From: Isochrysis galbana
Lineage: Eukaryota; Haptophyta; Isochrysidales; Isochrysidaceae
Assembly: GCA_018136815.1 (NCBI GenBank)
Contig: CM030937.1
Coordinates: 2,304,887 to 2,368,886, forward strand
Direction: 5' to 3'
Length of the DNA stretch: 64,000 nt
Under the pieces are notes generated by a model that made no database searches, was not told the DNA's origin, and saw nothing but the letters and a program-made list of their open reading frames with translations. Below are positions 43,310-51,763 of this stretch, in pieces. A program made the translations under genes and the position numbers. Numbering within the stretch: the first letter of the stretch is position 1; every line of letters begins with the position of its first letter.

Positions 43310-43462
43310 GTAAACTATTGTTATAGTTTTAGCGATGGAGCGCGCGCGCCGACCGCTCCCCTCTCCCAGCCCCCCGCCGTCACGACGCCCCAACGGGGCC
43401 GCCCCAAGCCGCCGGAGCCGAAGCGCTCGCAGGCCTCAGCACCGCCTGACAACGACGTCGAG

Positions 43463-44986
43463 ATGGCGCCGCCACCCTCGCCTCCCAGGCAGCCACAGAA
43501 GCAGGGAGCAGGCAAAGTCCTGTTCCCTGCTGACAAGCAGAACCTGACTCAGGCTCAGAACGCCAACGCCGCCGGGCAGCCACCCACTCAAGGACTCCCC
43601 ATGGGGTGTGGCAGCTCTGCTGCCACCCCCATGGCGGTAACTCCTACCATCTGTGCACCCCTCGGGGGCGGGCACATGACACAACAAACAATCACTGGAG
43701 CTTTTGCTCCCTCCAACCAACAGCCAAATCCTCCACCTAAGTCGTACGCGCAAGCCGCACATGGACACAAAGGGAAAGAGCCACAACAGCAAGCCCAGCA
43801 GCCACCAGCTCAACAGACACAGCCGCAGTCACGCAAGCGGGCCGACCCCCAGTCGGACCCAAAACCGACTCCAAACAACACCACCTCATTTGCTTCTCCT
43901 CCACCAGATGAGGAAGAAGAACCCGAAGACACTCCCTTCTTCATTCAGCTAGCCCAGCTAGCTGAGGACAAGAAGGAAATCAAAAGCGAGGATGTAGCCA
44001 CATTCATGAAATTCCTACTCTCTAGGCTAGAAGGCCTAGACGCCACTCCAGACGGAATGGATAAGGGCCGAAAGGGCCCTTGGATCTTTTACGTCGATGA
44101 CGACGCACACGACCAATTCAAGGCCGCCTACGGCGACAAGCTTCAAACAGTACTCTCAGGGGTCCCGCACGAATTTGGAGTCACCTATGGCGCGCTAGCC
44201 GACTCAGCACCGCGCAAATCTAGCGCGGTCCGCTCCTCCCTCAAAGAGGTCGCCACGTACATCGTGTTCCGCATCTTCGACCCGGTTAAGGCGTACAAAA
44301 CTAAGACTCGACTTTTGGCTAGCGCATTGGAGCGCGAAGGTTTCCATGTCCTTAGGGGCAACCAACAACGCGTCAAAACCTCGCTTGAGGGAATCACGAA
44401 GGTCGAGGCGGGTAAACGCCCGATTTGGCACTTCTACGTATACACGGACACTACTGCCCTAGGCCATCGCTTCCCGCGGACTTTCCACGTGACCCTCGAT
44501 GATGGGGAGAATTTCAACTTGGACTACGCGGTCCGCTCCTCGGTGGAATGCGTGACGCCGGAAGGCGACATTGCCATACACGGCGCCCCAGGAGGTTGCA
44601 AAGGGTACGATAAGCCGTGGGCCATCTCATATCTGCGCAAGAATCAAATCAGTTTTCGTCAATGCACATGCGAGCAAGACAAAGCAAAAGCGGAGCAACG
44701 CAAACGCCAACGCGAGATAAGCAACGCCATGGACTACAGGGCCCTTATGGGCCTTGGAGCGGCGGCACCTTGCCGCCGATTCATGGCGGGCGAATGCAAG
44801 AACAATCGCATGAAAGGGCGGCAAATCGTCCAATGCTCTTCCAGCCACGACATCCCCGGATGTTGGGAAAAGGACCCCGCAACGGGCAAACAACATTGTA
44901 TGGTAAAATGCAATCTTAAAGCTAACAAAGCATATCCAGGATACTGCGTTAACGGAGCTAGTTGCTTGTACCGTCATGGTGGATAA
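43463..44986 (+). CDS. LINE ORF1 protein with paired C-terminal CCCH fingers
   Basis: 507 residues. ORF1 proteins of non-LTR elements bind the element RNA and package it. Residues 1-170 are Pro/Gln/Asn-rich and disordered (QAQQPPAQQTQPQSRKR). 170-430 form a folded, unrecognised domain with FYVDDDAHDQF, VATYIVFRIFDP and HRFPRTFHVTLDD. The C-terminus has two finger-like clusters: C-x7-C-x12-C-x3-H (CRRFMAGEC...CSSSH) and C-x11-C-x5-C-x3-H (CNLKANKAYPGYC...CLYRH). The frame is open upstream to the 5' end of the element without an ATG, and a conserved ATG at 43335 is out of frame; I take 43463. Its stop overlaps the ORF2 start (44976), as is common in LINEs. Confidence 0.75.
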   Translation: MAPPPSPPRQPQKQGAGKVLFPADKQNLTQAQNANAAGQPPTQGLPMGCGSSAATPMAVTPTICAPLGGGHMTQQTITGAFAPSNQQPNPPPKSYAQAAHGHKGKEPQQQAQQPPAQQTQPQSRKRADPQSDPKPTPNNTTSFASPPPDEEEEPEDTPFFIQLAQLAEDKKEIKSEDVATFMKFLLSRLEGLDATPDGMDKGRKGPWIFYVDDDAHDQFKAAYGDKLQTVLSGVPHEFGVTYGALADSAPRKSSAVRSSLKEVATYIVFRIFDPVKAYKTKTRLLASALEREGFHVLRGNQQRVKTSLEGITKVEAGKRPIWHFYVYTDTTALGHRFPRTFHVTLDDGENFNLDYAVRSSVECVTPEGDIAIHGAPGGCKGYDKPWAISYLRKNQISFRQCTCEQDKAKAEQRKRQREISNAMDYRALMGLGAAAPCRRFMAGECKNNRMKGRQIVQCSSSHDIPGCWEKDPATGKQHCMVKCNLKANKAYPGYCVNGASCLYRHGG

Positions 44987-45065
44987 TAACGATCTAAAGA
45001 TTGCAACATACAATTTGAATGGAGCAAAACATAAATTAGCGGGAAAAGATATCCGAATGGACTAG
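44976..45065 (+). pseudogene. LINE ORF2 stub: start of the endonuclease domain
   Basis: 29 codons (VDNNDLKIATYNLNGAKHKL) resemble the first strand of APE-type endonucleases (x-I-x-T-x-N-x-N-G), then a TAG. It overlaps the ORF1 stop by 11 nt. A deletion junction lies near 45050, after which another frame carries the ORF2 C-terminal region. Confidence 0.7.
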
Positions 45066-45096
45066 ATCAAGACTAGAAGATACCACATCCGACTAT

Positions 45097-46152
45097 ATGG
45101 ACCTTCTTAGAAAACAAGCGAAGCCCCCGCCTCCTCCCCCGAAGGAGCAAGAGTTAATCCCTCAAGAAGATCCGGACGCACATGATCTAGGCGACATTCT
45201 AGTGGACAAAGACCATAACTTCTATTCGCGCCGAAGAGGCGATTACCACAAAGTCCAACTTAATGTTCTGGGAGAGCCCCACATCCACGAGCGGATCAGC
45301 CCGCAACTATTGCCCGACGAGCTATTCACCCCACTGAAGTGGGGGCGAGCGTACGACGGCCCGGCGGAAACAGCGTATCCGATACCTCAAGAGTACACGC
45401 TAAAAGGCACGCAAACTACGCTAGAGGATGTGAGTGTCAGGGTCTTGACTAAAGCGTTCCTCGCGCTGAGGAAGACAAAAGCTCAAAAATCCACACTAAG
45501 ATGGGAGAAAAGGTTACCGGTCCTCTCGGGAAAGTGGAAACAAGTATCGCAACTGTACAAATATAACTTTTTAACACCTAGGGACTCCTATCTGCATTTT
45601 AAACATATCCTACATAGGAGAATAGCTACGGCGAACCGTTTTGCCGACGATCCGACATGCCGCTTTTGTGGCATAGCCCCCGAGAGTTCCACTCACTTGG
45701 CCTCATGTATCGCGACGGAGCCCGTCTTTGAATTCATAGAAGGACTTTTAGGGATTTGCCTTAAGCTTAAGCCGGGATCCGAAATACCCCAACGACTTTT
45801 CTGCTATCAGATGGACAGACCGCACCCCTCCTCAGGATACTTAGGTATCTTGGCGTGGAGGTATATTCTAACTGACTTCTATAACATCCAGTATGGCAAC
45901 GCGGACGGCAGGTCCGTCAGGTCGATCTTAAGAGCGATCCTCACGAGATATCACCTGTTAGTAACGGCGAAAGTCGGTTTCTTTCAGAGGCTAAAAAAAC
46001 AACGGGAGAATATGGGGTTACACGCCCCGAGCAACAAACACATTAAGAAAATCTTAAGCCCGCTGTACACGGTGGACAAGGATTTCAACATAGGAACGTC
46101 GGAGGACCTCTTGCAAGCGGCAAGGGGGCTAGACCTACGACACATCACCTAA
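45097..46152 (+). CDS. LINE ORF2 C-terminal zinc-knuckle domain, intact frame
   Basis: 351 residues from the ATG at 45097; the frame is open back to about 45049 (SEWTRSRLEDTTSDY), which looks like residual ORF2 sequence beyond the deletion. Shared blocks with the copies at 14960 and 57619: LKWGRAYDGP, W-KRLP-LSGKWKQVSQLYKY, SYLHFKHILHRRIATANRF, knuckle CRFCGIAPESSTHLASC, and LGILAWRYILTDFYNIQYG. In complete LINEs this region follows the reverse transcriptase and helps bind RNA or DNA. Identity to the other two copies is moderate, so this element belongs to a distinct subfamily. Whether the frame is translated is unknown. Confidence 0.7.
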   Translation: MDLLRKQAKPPPPPPKEQELIPQEDPDAHDLGDILVDKDHNFYSRRRGDYHKVQLNVLGEPHIHERISPQLLPDELFTPLKWGRAYDGPAETAYPIPQEYTLKGTQTTLEDVSVRVLTKAFLALRKTKAQKSTLRWEKRLPVLSGKWKQVSQLYKYNFLTPRDSYLHFKHILHRRIATANRFADDPTCRFCGIAPESSTHLASCIATEPVFEFIEGLLGICLKLKPGSEIPQRLFCYQMDRPHPSSGYLGILAWRYILTDFYNIQYGNADGRSVRSILRAILTRYHLLVTAKVGFFQRLKKQRENMGLHAPSNKHIKKILSPLYTVDKDFNIGTSEDLLQAARGLDLRHIT

Positions 46153-46450
46153 AGCAGCTAAATCTCCGGGTAGGAATCACAGCAGTTATTAAAGAAGGAA
46201 TCTAAAGTACTTAAGGGAGAATAACCAAAGCTAACACCGAAAGCAAAGGACGAGCCACAGTCTCCCGCCCCCTTCTCTCCAACTCCTGGCCGAAGCAGCG
46301 CGCGCGGCCTCCCCGGAACCAGCTTCTCCTCTAATGAGGGAACTGGGGAAGGGGGAGGGGGTTGTTAGGGGTTAAGGTTGGGTAGTAGGGAGGTACACTA
46401 GCACACTGCCTCACGCCGCACTCGTAGCGGGATTTTTTAAGAAGATTTTT

Positions 46451-46469
46451 TTTTCCAAATCAACTAAGT
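46451..46469. repeat. Target-site duplication of LINE 2, right copy
   Basis: Identical to 43291-43309. It is followed by TTTACTTGGTTCACGCAACTAAGTTTATAC, a broken retroposon A start, so the LINE inserted into an A fragment. Confidence 0.92.
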
Positions 46470-47134
46470 ATTTACTTGGTTCACGCAACTAAGTTTATAC
46501 TACCTCCGTTCCAAAACTCAGGTTCTTCTTAGTTTTTCCTTTATATCTCTCCTAAGCCTCGCAGAAATAAGTCTGCACCTTCACTACAAGAACCTTGCGG
46601 GTACATGCTGGCTTCATGGGACAGTCGAGGGGGGGCCTGCACTTCTCGAAAACACAATGAAACGAGCGATTTTCTAATATGGATGGAGGTGGAAATCGGC
46701 CGGCGGGAGCGATTGGCGCGAAAGCGTCTTGCTTGTTCCCAGCCCCAAGGCATGGCGCGCCTGAAGGTCGTGGAACCTCCGCAGCGTGGCACGCGCACAG
46801 GCGGTGACTACGTGTGGCGAGGTAGGCGGGGCAGAAAGAGGAGGTCTCTGACCCTCAGCCCTGCCCCTCCCAGCACCCCTGAACAGCCGCGCCGCGACGA
46901 GGAGAACCGGCCTGCAAAGCGGCGTTGCAGTCTGACACCCAATCGCCAGGCGCGCATCTTCCCAGTTGGAATTTTTTTATTGGTCCCCAGAAACCCTCGT
47001 CATCAAGCACAATAGCCTTGACCTTGCTGCCTATGTTCACATCCCAATTGCCCTCGTCCTCGCCGGCCACCGATCGCCCTTGCTATGAAAACTTGTGCGC
47101 TGCATACTCCATCATCACCACCACTTGCTGCAAC

Positions 47135-47812
47135 TCAGGGTTGACATTTGACACGGAGCATTCGAGACATTTCTCTAAATTTGCTGGTAAACCGTGTTTG
47201 CTTTGCGCGGTACAAGTCCAACTGCCTCCCGCCATGATTAGCAGCGATGGTCTCTCGGAGCTTCGTGCGCGGCCCCCTCGTGCGACCCCAAAACAGCACT
47301 TGCGCAGCGGAAGTAGGGAAGCTAGCCGCACACAACGACATGGTGTCCACGTCGAGAATTTGAGAAAGATGCTGTCCTATCACAAGATCTCGGGCGTGAT
47401 GGAGATGGTTGATCACAGCGTCTTTCGTGTTCACGAGTGAAAAGCGCAAATCGGTGGGCAGCCCCTTGCTCAAGCGCCGCAGCGCCGAGATAACAAGTTG
47501 AGGCAGATCTTCTAGTTGATATCTGTCGCGGAGGTGCTCCTCCAGCTCCATGACCGCAGCAGCCGTCCACATGTTCTTGCTCTTGATCTTGCCTCTCCTC
47601 TTCCTACTCTTCCTCTCAGCCTCCTTCTTGTACTTGGACAACGTCTCTGCCATCTTCTTCGCCTCGCTCTGCGCGTGGTTGCGCGAGGCAAGGGCCCGCG
47701 GCAACTCAACCTTCATCTCCTCGATTTGCAATCGTTGGAGAGCGATCTCCGCCTCGAGGGTCATCTCATGGGCTGAGGGGCGGGCGGGCAGCGGCTCGAC
47801 GCGGCGAGGCAT
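47135..47812 (-). CDS. Coiled-coil protein of unknown function
   Basis: 225 residues from the ATG at 47812 (upstream extension starts from GTG). Residues about 20-80 form a charged coiled coil (EAEIALQRLQIEEMKVEL, ETLSKYKKEAERKSRKRRGKIKSK), followed by MWTAAAVMELEEHLRDRY and a mixed helical region. The reading probably does not end as drawn. The alternative frame from about 47230 gives GLPANLEKCLECSVSNVNPELQQVVVMMEYAAHKFS (47083-47190), and a further frame at 46855-47070 gives NIGSKVKAIVLDDEGFWGPIKKFQ. An unmodelled intron or a frameshift is therefore likely. It could be a decayed transposon gene, since it lies between repeats. Confidence 0.4.
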   Translation of the reverse strand: MPRRVEPLPARPSAHEMTLEAEIALQRLQIEEMKVELPRALASRNHAQSEAKKMAETLSKYKKEAERKSRKRRGKIKSKNMWTAAAVMELEEHLRDRYQLEDLPQLVISALRRLSKGLPTDLRFSLVNTKDAVINHLHHARDLVIGQHLSQILDVDTMSLCAASFPTSAAQVLFWGRTRGPRTKLRETIAANHGGRQLDLYRAKQTRFTSKFREMSRMLRVKCQP

Positions 47813-47949
47813 GTGTGGGAGTCGAGCCACCAGAGTGAGGGGGGGGTGAGGGGGGGTGGGAGGGACCACCCGCCAGTCGTCGCTACCGATGGCGGGGGGA
47901 AAGGAGAAGGGGGAGAAAAGTGGGAAATAATTTTTAGAATCGAAGCATA

Positions 47950-48035
47950 GTGTTTTGGTACTGTTTTTCTCTGTTTTTCTATGAATGCCAAAAACAAACT
48001 GTTTTTACTGTTTTTGGACGCCCCCCCACTGTTTT
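47950..48035. repeat. GTTTTT-rich repeat, relative of 27290-27372
   Basis: TTTTTCTCTGTTTTTCTATG, GCCAAAAACA, CTGTTTTTACTGTTTTTGG in the same order as at 27290. Confidence 0.4.
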
Positions 48036-48060
48036 TTTCATCTAGGCCTAAGGCCTAAGG

Positions 48061-48760
48061 CCTAAGGGCAGCTGCAGGCCTGTCGCAGGCCCGTGCCATC
48101 CCAAGTTGTTCTGTCATATATGATATCATATATGATATCTCAGTATTAGTTGCTCTAGACCTGATACTGAGTGTCATATGACAAGACTAGAGGCTACAAT
48201 TCAACTAGTTTACTAGTACAAGTTCGGGCGCGGGAAATGGGAAATACCGGCGCTCCCAGCTCCGAGCCCCCCCCCCTCCCAATGGCCGCCAACCTGATGT
48301 GCAGCAACGATGGCGGCGGCGACGACGGCGATGACGAGTGTCACACCGCCGTGGAGTGGGGGCGGCGCCATGTGGAGATGTGGAGACGCTCCAAGGGTGC
48401 CGCTGTGGGAGCTTGAAATGGTTAGTCATCGAGCAGCAGCATGCAACATCCGATTCTAAGTACTGCTGAGTAAGAAGATTTTTATCGTAATGGCGGGTTT
48501 ATAAGTGTAGATGTTTGGAGCAAGTATCATATGATATCAGATGTATGACATCATACTCAGTTCCATGGCAAGTGTCATATGACGGTATGACGGAACAACT
48601 TGGGTGCCATCGCGCGTAGCTCGTGCCGCAGGAGAGGGGAGAGGGGAGAGAGCACGCGGAGAAGGGGGTGGGCGGAGCAAACCGAGAAATAGGTAAGCCC
48701 CGCAGACCCGCACCTGTTTACAGGATAAAAGTCGGAATTGAGGCTGCCGCCAGCCCGGTA
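48061..48760 (+). mobile_element. Retroposon A fragment, interrupted by a DNA transposon
   Basis: 48066-48099 (GGCAGCTGCAGGCCTG...GTGCCAT) and 48605-48755 (TGCCATCGCGCG...GCCGCAGGAGAGG...CTGTTTACAGGATAA) are contiguous in the intact A copies (e.g. 1425-1570). The 5' half and the tail are missing. The interruption is the element at 48100-48604. Confidence 0.8.
48100..48604. mobile_element. 505-bp DNA transposon (MITE-like) with TIRs and 6-bp duplication
   Basis: Starts CCCAAGTTGTTCTGTCATA and ends with the inverted counterpart (GTATGACGGAACAACTTGGG), a terminal repeat of about 19 bp with one mismatch. It is flanked by TGCCAT on both sides (48094-48099, 48605-48610). Uninterrupted A copies have a single CCAT at this point, confirming the boundaries. 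The terminal regions hold further ATATGATATCATAT palindromes. The only internal frame (48171-48416) has no transposase features, so it is non-autonomous. Superfamily not assigned. Confidence 0.82.
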
Positions 48761-48980
48761 GGCGCAGGAGGAAGGAAGGACGTTCCATGTTCCATATTTC
48801 TTGTAAACACCCCCCGTCGTACAGGCAACTGCGATAGGCAGCACCTCCCAAGGTGCCTCGCCCTGGCTAACTGACCTCCTGCCCTGCTTCGCGCCATCGG
48901 GCGGGTGGGGCGGGGGAGAGGGGGTCGGCAGAGAGAGAGAGTGCGAGCGAGAGCGAGAGAGAGGGGGAGGGAGAGGCGAG

Positions 48981-50381
48981 ATGGTGGTGATGGTGGTGGG
49001 CGTCCGTCCGCTGCTGATGGAGGCCGCGCGACATGCGCCGCCGCTCGCAATGGCAGCCGCGCCTCAGCTAGAGGACGATGTGGCCGCCATTGCGCTCGTG
49101 GCAGGCACTGCAATTGGCGGCGGATTCCTTGCACTGCCAGCGACCACTGCGCCCGCCGGCTGCGTGCCTTCAGTGCTCGTGCTAGTTGCCTCGTCGGCGG
49201 TGCTTCTAGCCGAGGCCTTCATTGTCGCCGACCTCGTCATCGAGATGTCGCAGCGTGAGGGACGACCCGTCTCCTTATCCACGTGCGCACGCAACACGCT
49301 CGGCCAGGCTGGAGGAGTAGTTGTGGAAGTGCTATTCACGCTCCTCATGTGCTCCACTCTTTTGGCCCAGTTCGCCAAGGGCGGCTCACTTGTCAGTGAT
49401 TGGATCGGTCTGCCTTATCAAACCTGCTGTGCGCTTGTTGCCCTCACGCTCTCGTGTTTCAGCCTAGGAGCACCTAGGGGTGTCGTCAACCGCACAAACT
49501 CTCGGCTGGCCATCGGCTTTGTGTTGTCACTTGTCGCCATGTTTGTCAGCGGAGCTCCGCTCGCCGACTGGACCGCCTTGTCTCGAGCCAACTGGTCCGC
49601 CGCGTACGCGAGTGCGCCGACGTTGCTCCAACTGCTCGTGTACAATGAGATCATTCCTACCGTGTGCAACATGCTGAACTTTGACCGAGGCCGCGTCCGA
49701 AGAGCACTTTGCTGCGGCGCGGCTATCCTCTTTGTCATTCTTTCGTCTTGGTCGGCTCTCGGTATAGGTTTGGCGGCCACTATTGCGGATCGTGTAATTG
49801 CAGGTGTGGCGCCGAACGTGGGTGCTGACCCCCTTGCTGCTTTGTTGGCCACAAGGACTCCTGTTGGGGCAGCTGCTTCTGCTCTTGCTGTGTGTGCTGT
49901 AAGCACAACTGTGATTGCGACAAATTTAGCCTTGCAAACTCTGTTCATTGATATCGCCGACCGAAGCGGGAGGCTTGCTGGCCAAGGATCTGACAAACTG
50001 TCCCCCCCGTCCAGCGACATACATTCGAAAATAGCTTCCGCGCTTCCAAAAGTTGCCGGGTGGTCACTCTTCCGTGTGTGTGCCCTTCCGCTGGCAATTG
50101 TCACGACCCTTACGTTTGCCTCCGTTTCCCCGAATGCTTTCTTTGGCGCTATCGACTTTGCCGGTGCCTATCCTCTTGCTCTCCTCTGGGGGGTATCACC
50201 GCCGCTCATGGCACTCGCTGCTGCAAAGAAGAGCGGAGTGCGCTTGCCGCCCGAACGCGTTCTGATGTTAGTCTGCTTGGGTGTTGCCGCAATCGTATTC
50301 GTCTGCTCGAATATGTTTATGGACATTAGCTCTCTGGTTGCATCAAACCTGGCGAGTGGAGTGCGATGGCGATTGGCCTGA
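48981..50381 (+). CDS. Tryptophan/tyrosine permease family transporter
   Basis: 466 residues, single exon, ATG at 48981 after a GA-rich leader. About 11 membrane spans. The first, AAIALVAGTAIGGGFLALPA (about 34-53), carries the glycine-rich unwound helix typical of the aromatic amino acid permease (HAAAP) family. LLVYNEIIPTVCNMLNFDRGRVRRALCCGAAI (about 213-244) is the conserved mid-protein block of eukaryotic, plastid-type members. These carriers import Trp or Tyr by cation symport; in algae and plants homologues are often plastid envelope proteins. No strong transit peptide is seen, though the first 30 residues (VRPLLMEAARHAPPLAMAAAP) could serve. A loop at about 325-350 is Ser/Asp-rich. Substrate is inferred only. 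Confidence 0.85.
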   Translation: MVVMVVGVRPLLMEAARHAPPLAMAAAPQLEDDVAAIALVAGTAIGGGFLALPATTAPAGCVPSVLVLVASSAVLLAEAFIVADLVIEMSQREGRPVSLSTCARNTLGQAGGVVVEVLFTLLMCSTLLAQFAKGGSLVSDWIGLPYQTCCALVALTLSCFSLGAPRGVVNRTNSRLAIGFVLSLVAMFVSGAPLADWTALSRANWSAAYASAPTLLQLLVYNEIIPTVCNMLNFDRGRVRRALCCGAAILFVILSSWSALGIGLAATIADRVIAGVAPNVGADPLAALLATRTPVGAAASALAVCAVSTTVIATNLALQTLFIDIADRSGRLAGQGSDKLSPPSSDIHSKIASALPKVAGWSLFRVCALPLAIVTTLTFASVSPNAFFGAIDFAGAYPLALLWGVSPPLMALAAAKKSGVRLPPERVLMLVCLGVAAIVFVCSNMFMDISSLVASNLASGVRWRLA

Positions 50382-50399
50382 GTTAACTACCCTGCATGC

Positions 50400-51640
50400 A
50401 ATCGAGCTCTCCCCGAACTTTAACAGCGACATGAGAAGGATAAGGTTGCTGGAGCGCCTCATGGGTCATTGGGATGTTGGGATGGGGAGTAGCTTCCCTT
50501 GTTATCAAAAGGGTCTGGCAGTATTATCAAAAAAACCATCGAAGACGCCGGCTACTGCTACTAAGAACTACCCACATGTGGCCATGTGGCTCGGGGGGAG
50601 TGGAGTGGCTGTTGCTGTGTGTGTGCAGTGAGACTGCCAACCAAAAGGAAGTGTTGTGACCAGGTATGGGGCACACCAGGGATACCCAGGCTCACGGAGG
50701 GCTGAGCACGGGGGGCACTGGGGCTGGAGAGAGGCGGGGCACCAGCGGGGACACCGCTAGCACGAGCGTGGGGCGAGACAGCTCGCCCAGAGCCCCCGGG
50801 AGTGCGGCCATGGGCCTCGGGGGCGACTCTCGGAAACTTTGGGACAACAAAAGAGAAAACGCGGGAAACACACGGGGAGGCGCAAACAAGGACAAGGAAA
50901 CAAAGGGCGCGCACACATGAGAAAACAAGGGAGGGGGATCAAGAGTGATCAACCCCGACCTAACGACCTAACACACTTGGGAAGAGAGAGAGAGAGAGGG
51001 AGGGAGGAGGGAGATCGGGGGATCCCGAGCTCGGATAGAGGGGACGCGGACGAAGCCAAACCAAAACTACAAAGGAGGGAAATTAAGAATCAAGGGAGAG
51101 AGGCTCCCTTGGAGAAACCTAAGGCCTAAGGGTGGCTCTCCCCCCGACCGCAACCGCCCCCCCCCCCCCGGGTGGGACACCCAAGAAGGGGATGCCCATC
51201 GCAAAGCAAAGGGGAGAGAGGCATGCAAGCAAAATAAATCTCAAAACGAACGAACAAAGAAAGAAATGAAGAAAGAGTGGCGATGGACGGACGAAATTAC
51301 GAGCAAAGAGGGCCGACGGTCGAGGAGACGGCTTGGGGGTCGTCGGAGAACGGGCGGGGCGGGAAGGGAAACACCGACGGAGGGAGAAGGGCGTCGGCGG
51401 TCGACGGTCGACGGCGATGATGGCCAAGAAGCCCGCAACGAGAGAAGGCGGCGGTGGAGCGTCGGCCTCGACGGAGGAAGAAGGGGTGGGGGCGCCTTCG
51501 AGGCCATCGAACGCAAGGCAAGGAGGGACGCCTCGTCTTCAACCGCGGCCGCCGCGAACCACCTATCCATCCGAACAACGCCCCCGGCAATTTGAAGAAC
51601 AGATGCGTGACCCCCAATATAAAGAGAGAACACGTAACAG
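50400..51640. other. Gene-free stretch, GA-rich
   Basis: Purine-rich sequence (50830-51120 and 51240-51480) with long but compositionally trivial frames on both strands. No domain or start context worth calling. Confidence 0.45.
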
Positions 51641-51763
51641 CCGATAGCCCAATGGCGCAAGAGGAAGGAGTGAGACAAGCCATCGGGGATCGGTACACAT
51701 CGTCTGCCACTGGAAACCTCCTACACCCAGCCCCTAGGTAGCGCACAAGGGGACGAGCCCTAA

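Larger units (their letters stand above)
43310..46450 (+). mobile_element. RT-less LINE derivative with ORF1 and ORF2 C-terminus, 3141 bp
   Basis: A perfect 19-bp duplication fixes both ends. The 5' end (AACTATTGTTA...GATGGAGCGCGCG) aligns with the 5' ends at 16138 and 22512. It contains ORF1 (43463-44986), a 29-codon stub of ORF2 with the first residues of an APE-type endonuclease, and an open frame for the ORF2 C-terminal zinc-knuckle region (45097-46152). It ends AAGAAGATTTTTT. The endonuclease body and the whole reverse transcriptase are missing. The intact long frames and perfect duplication suggest a recent insertion, mobilised in trans. It landed 160 bp after the sirtuin stop. Confidence 0.9.

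Noticed and set aside
46487..46535. Stowaway/mariner-type end (TACTACCTCCGTTCCAAAA)
   Set aside because: It looks like the plant Stowaway terminus, but I found no matching inverted end or TA duplication within 1.6 kb, so a chance match cannot be excluded.
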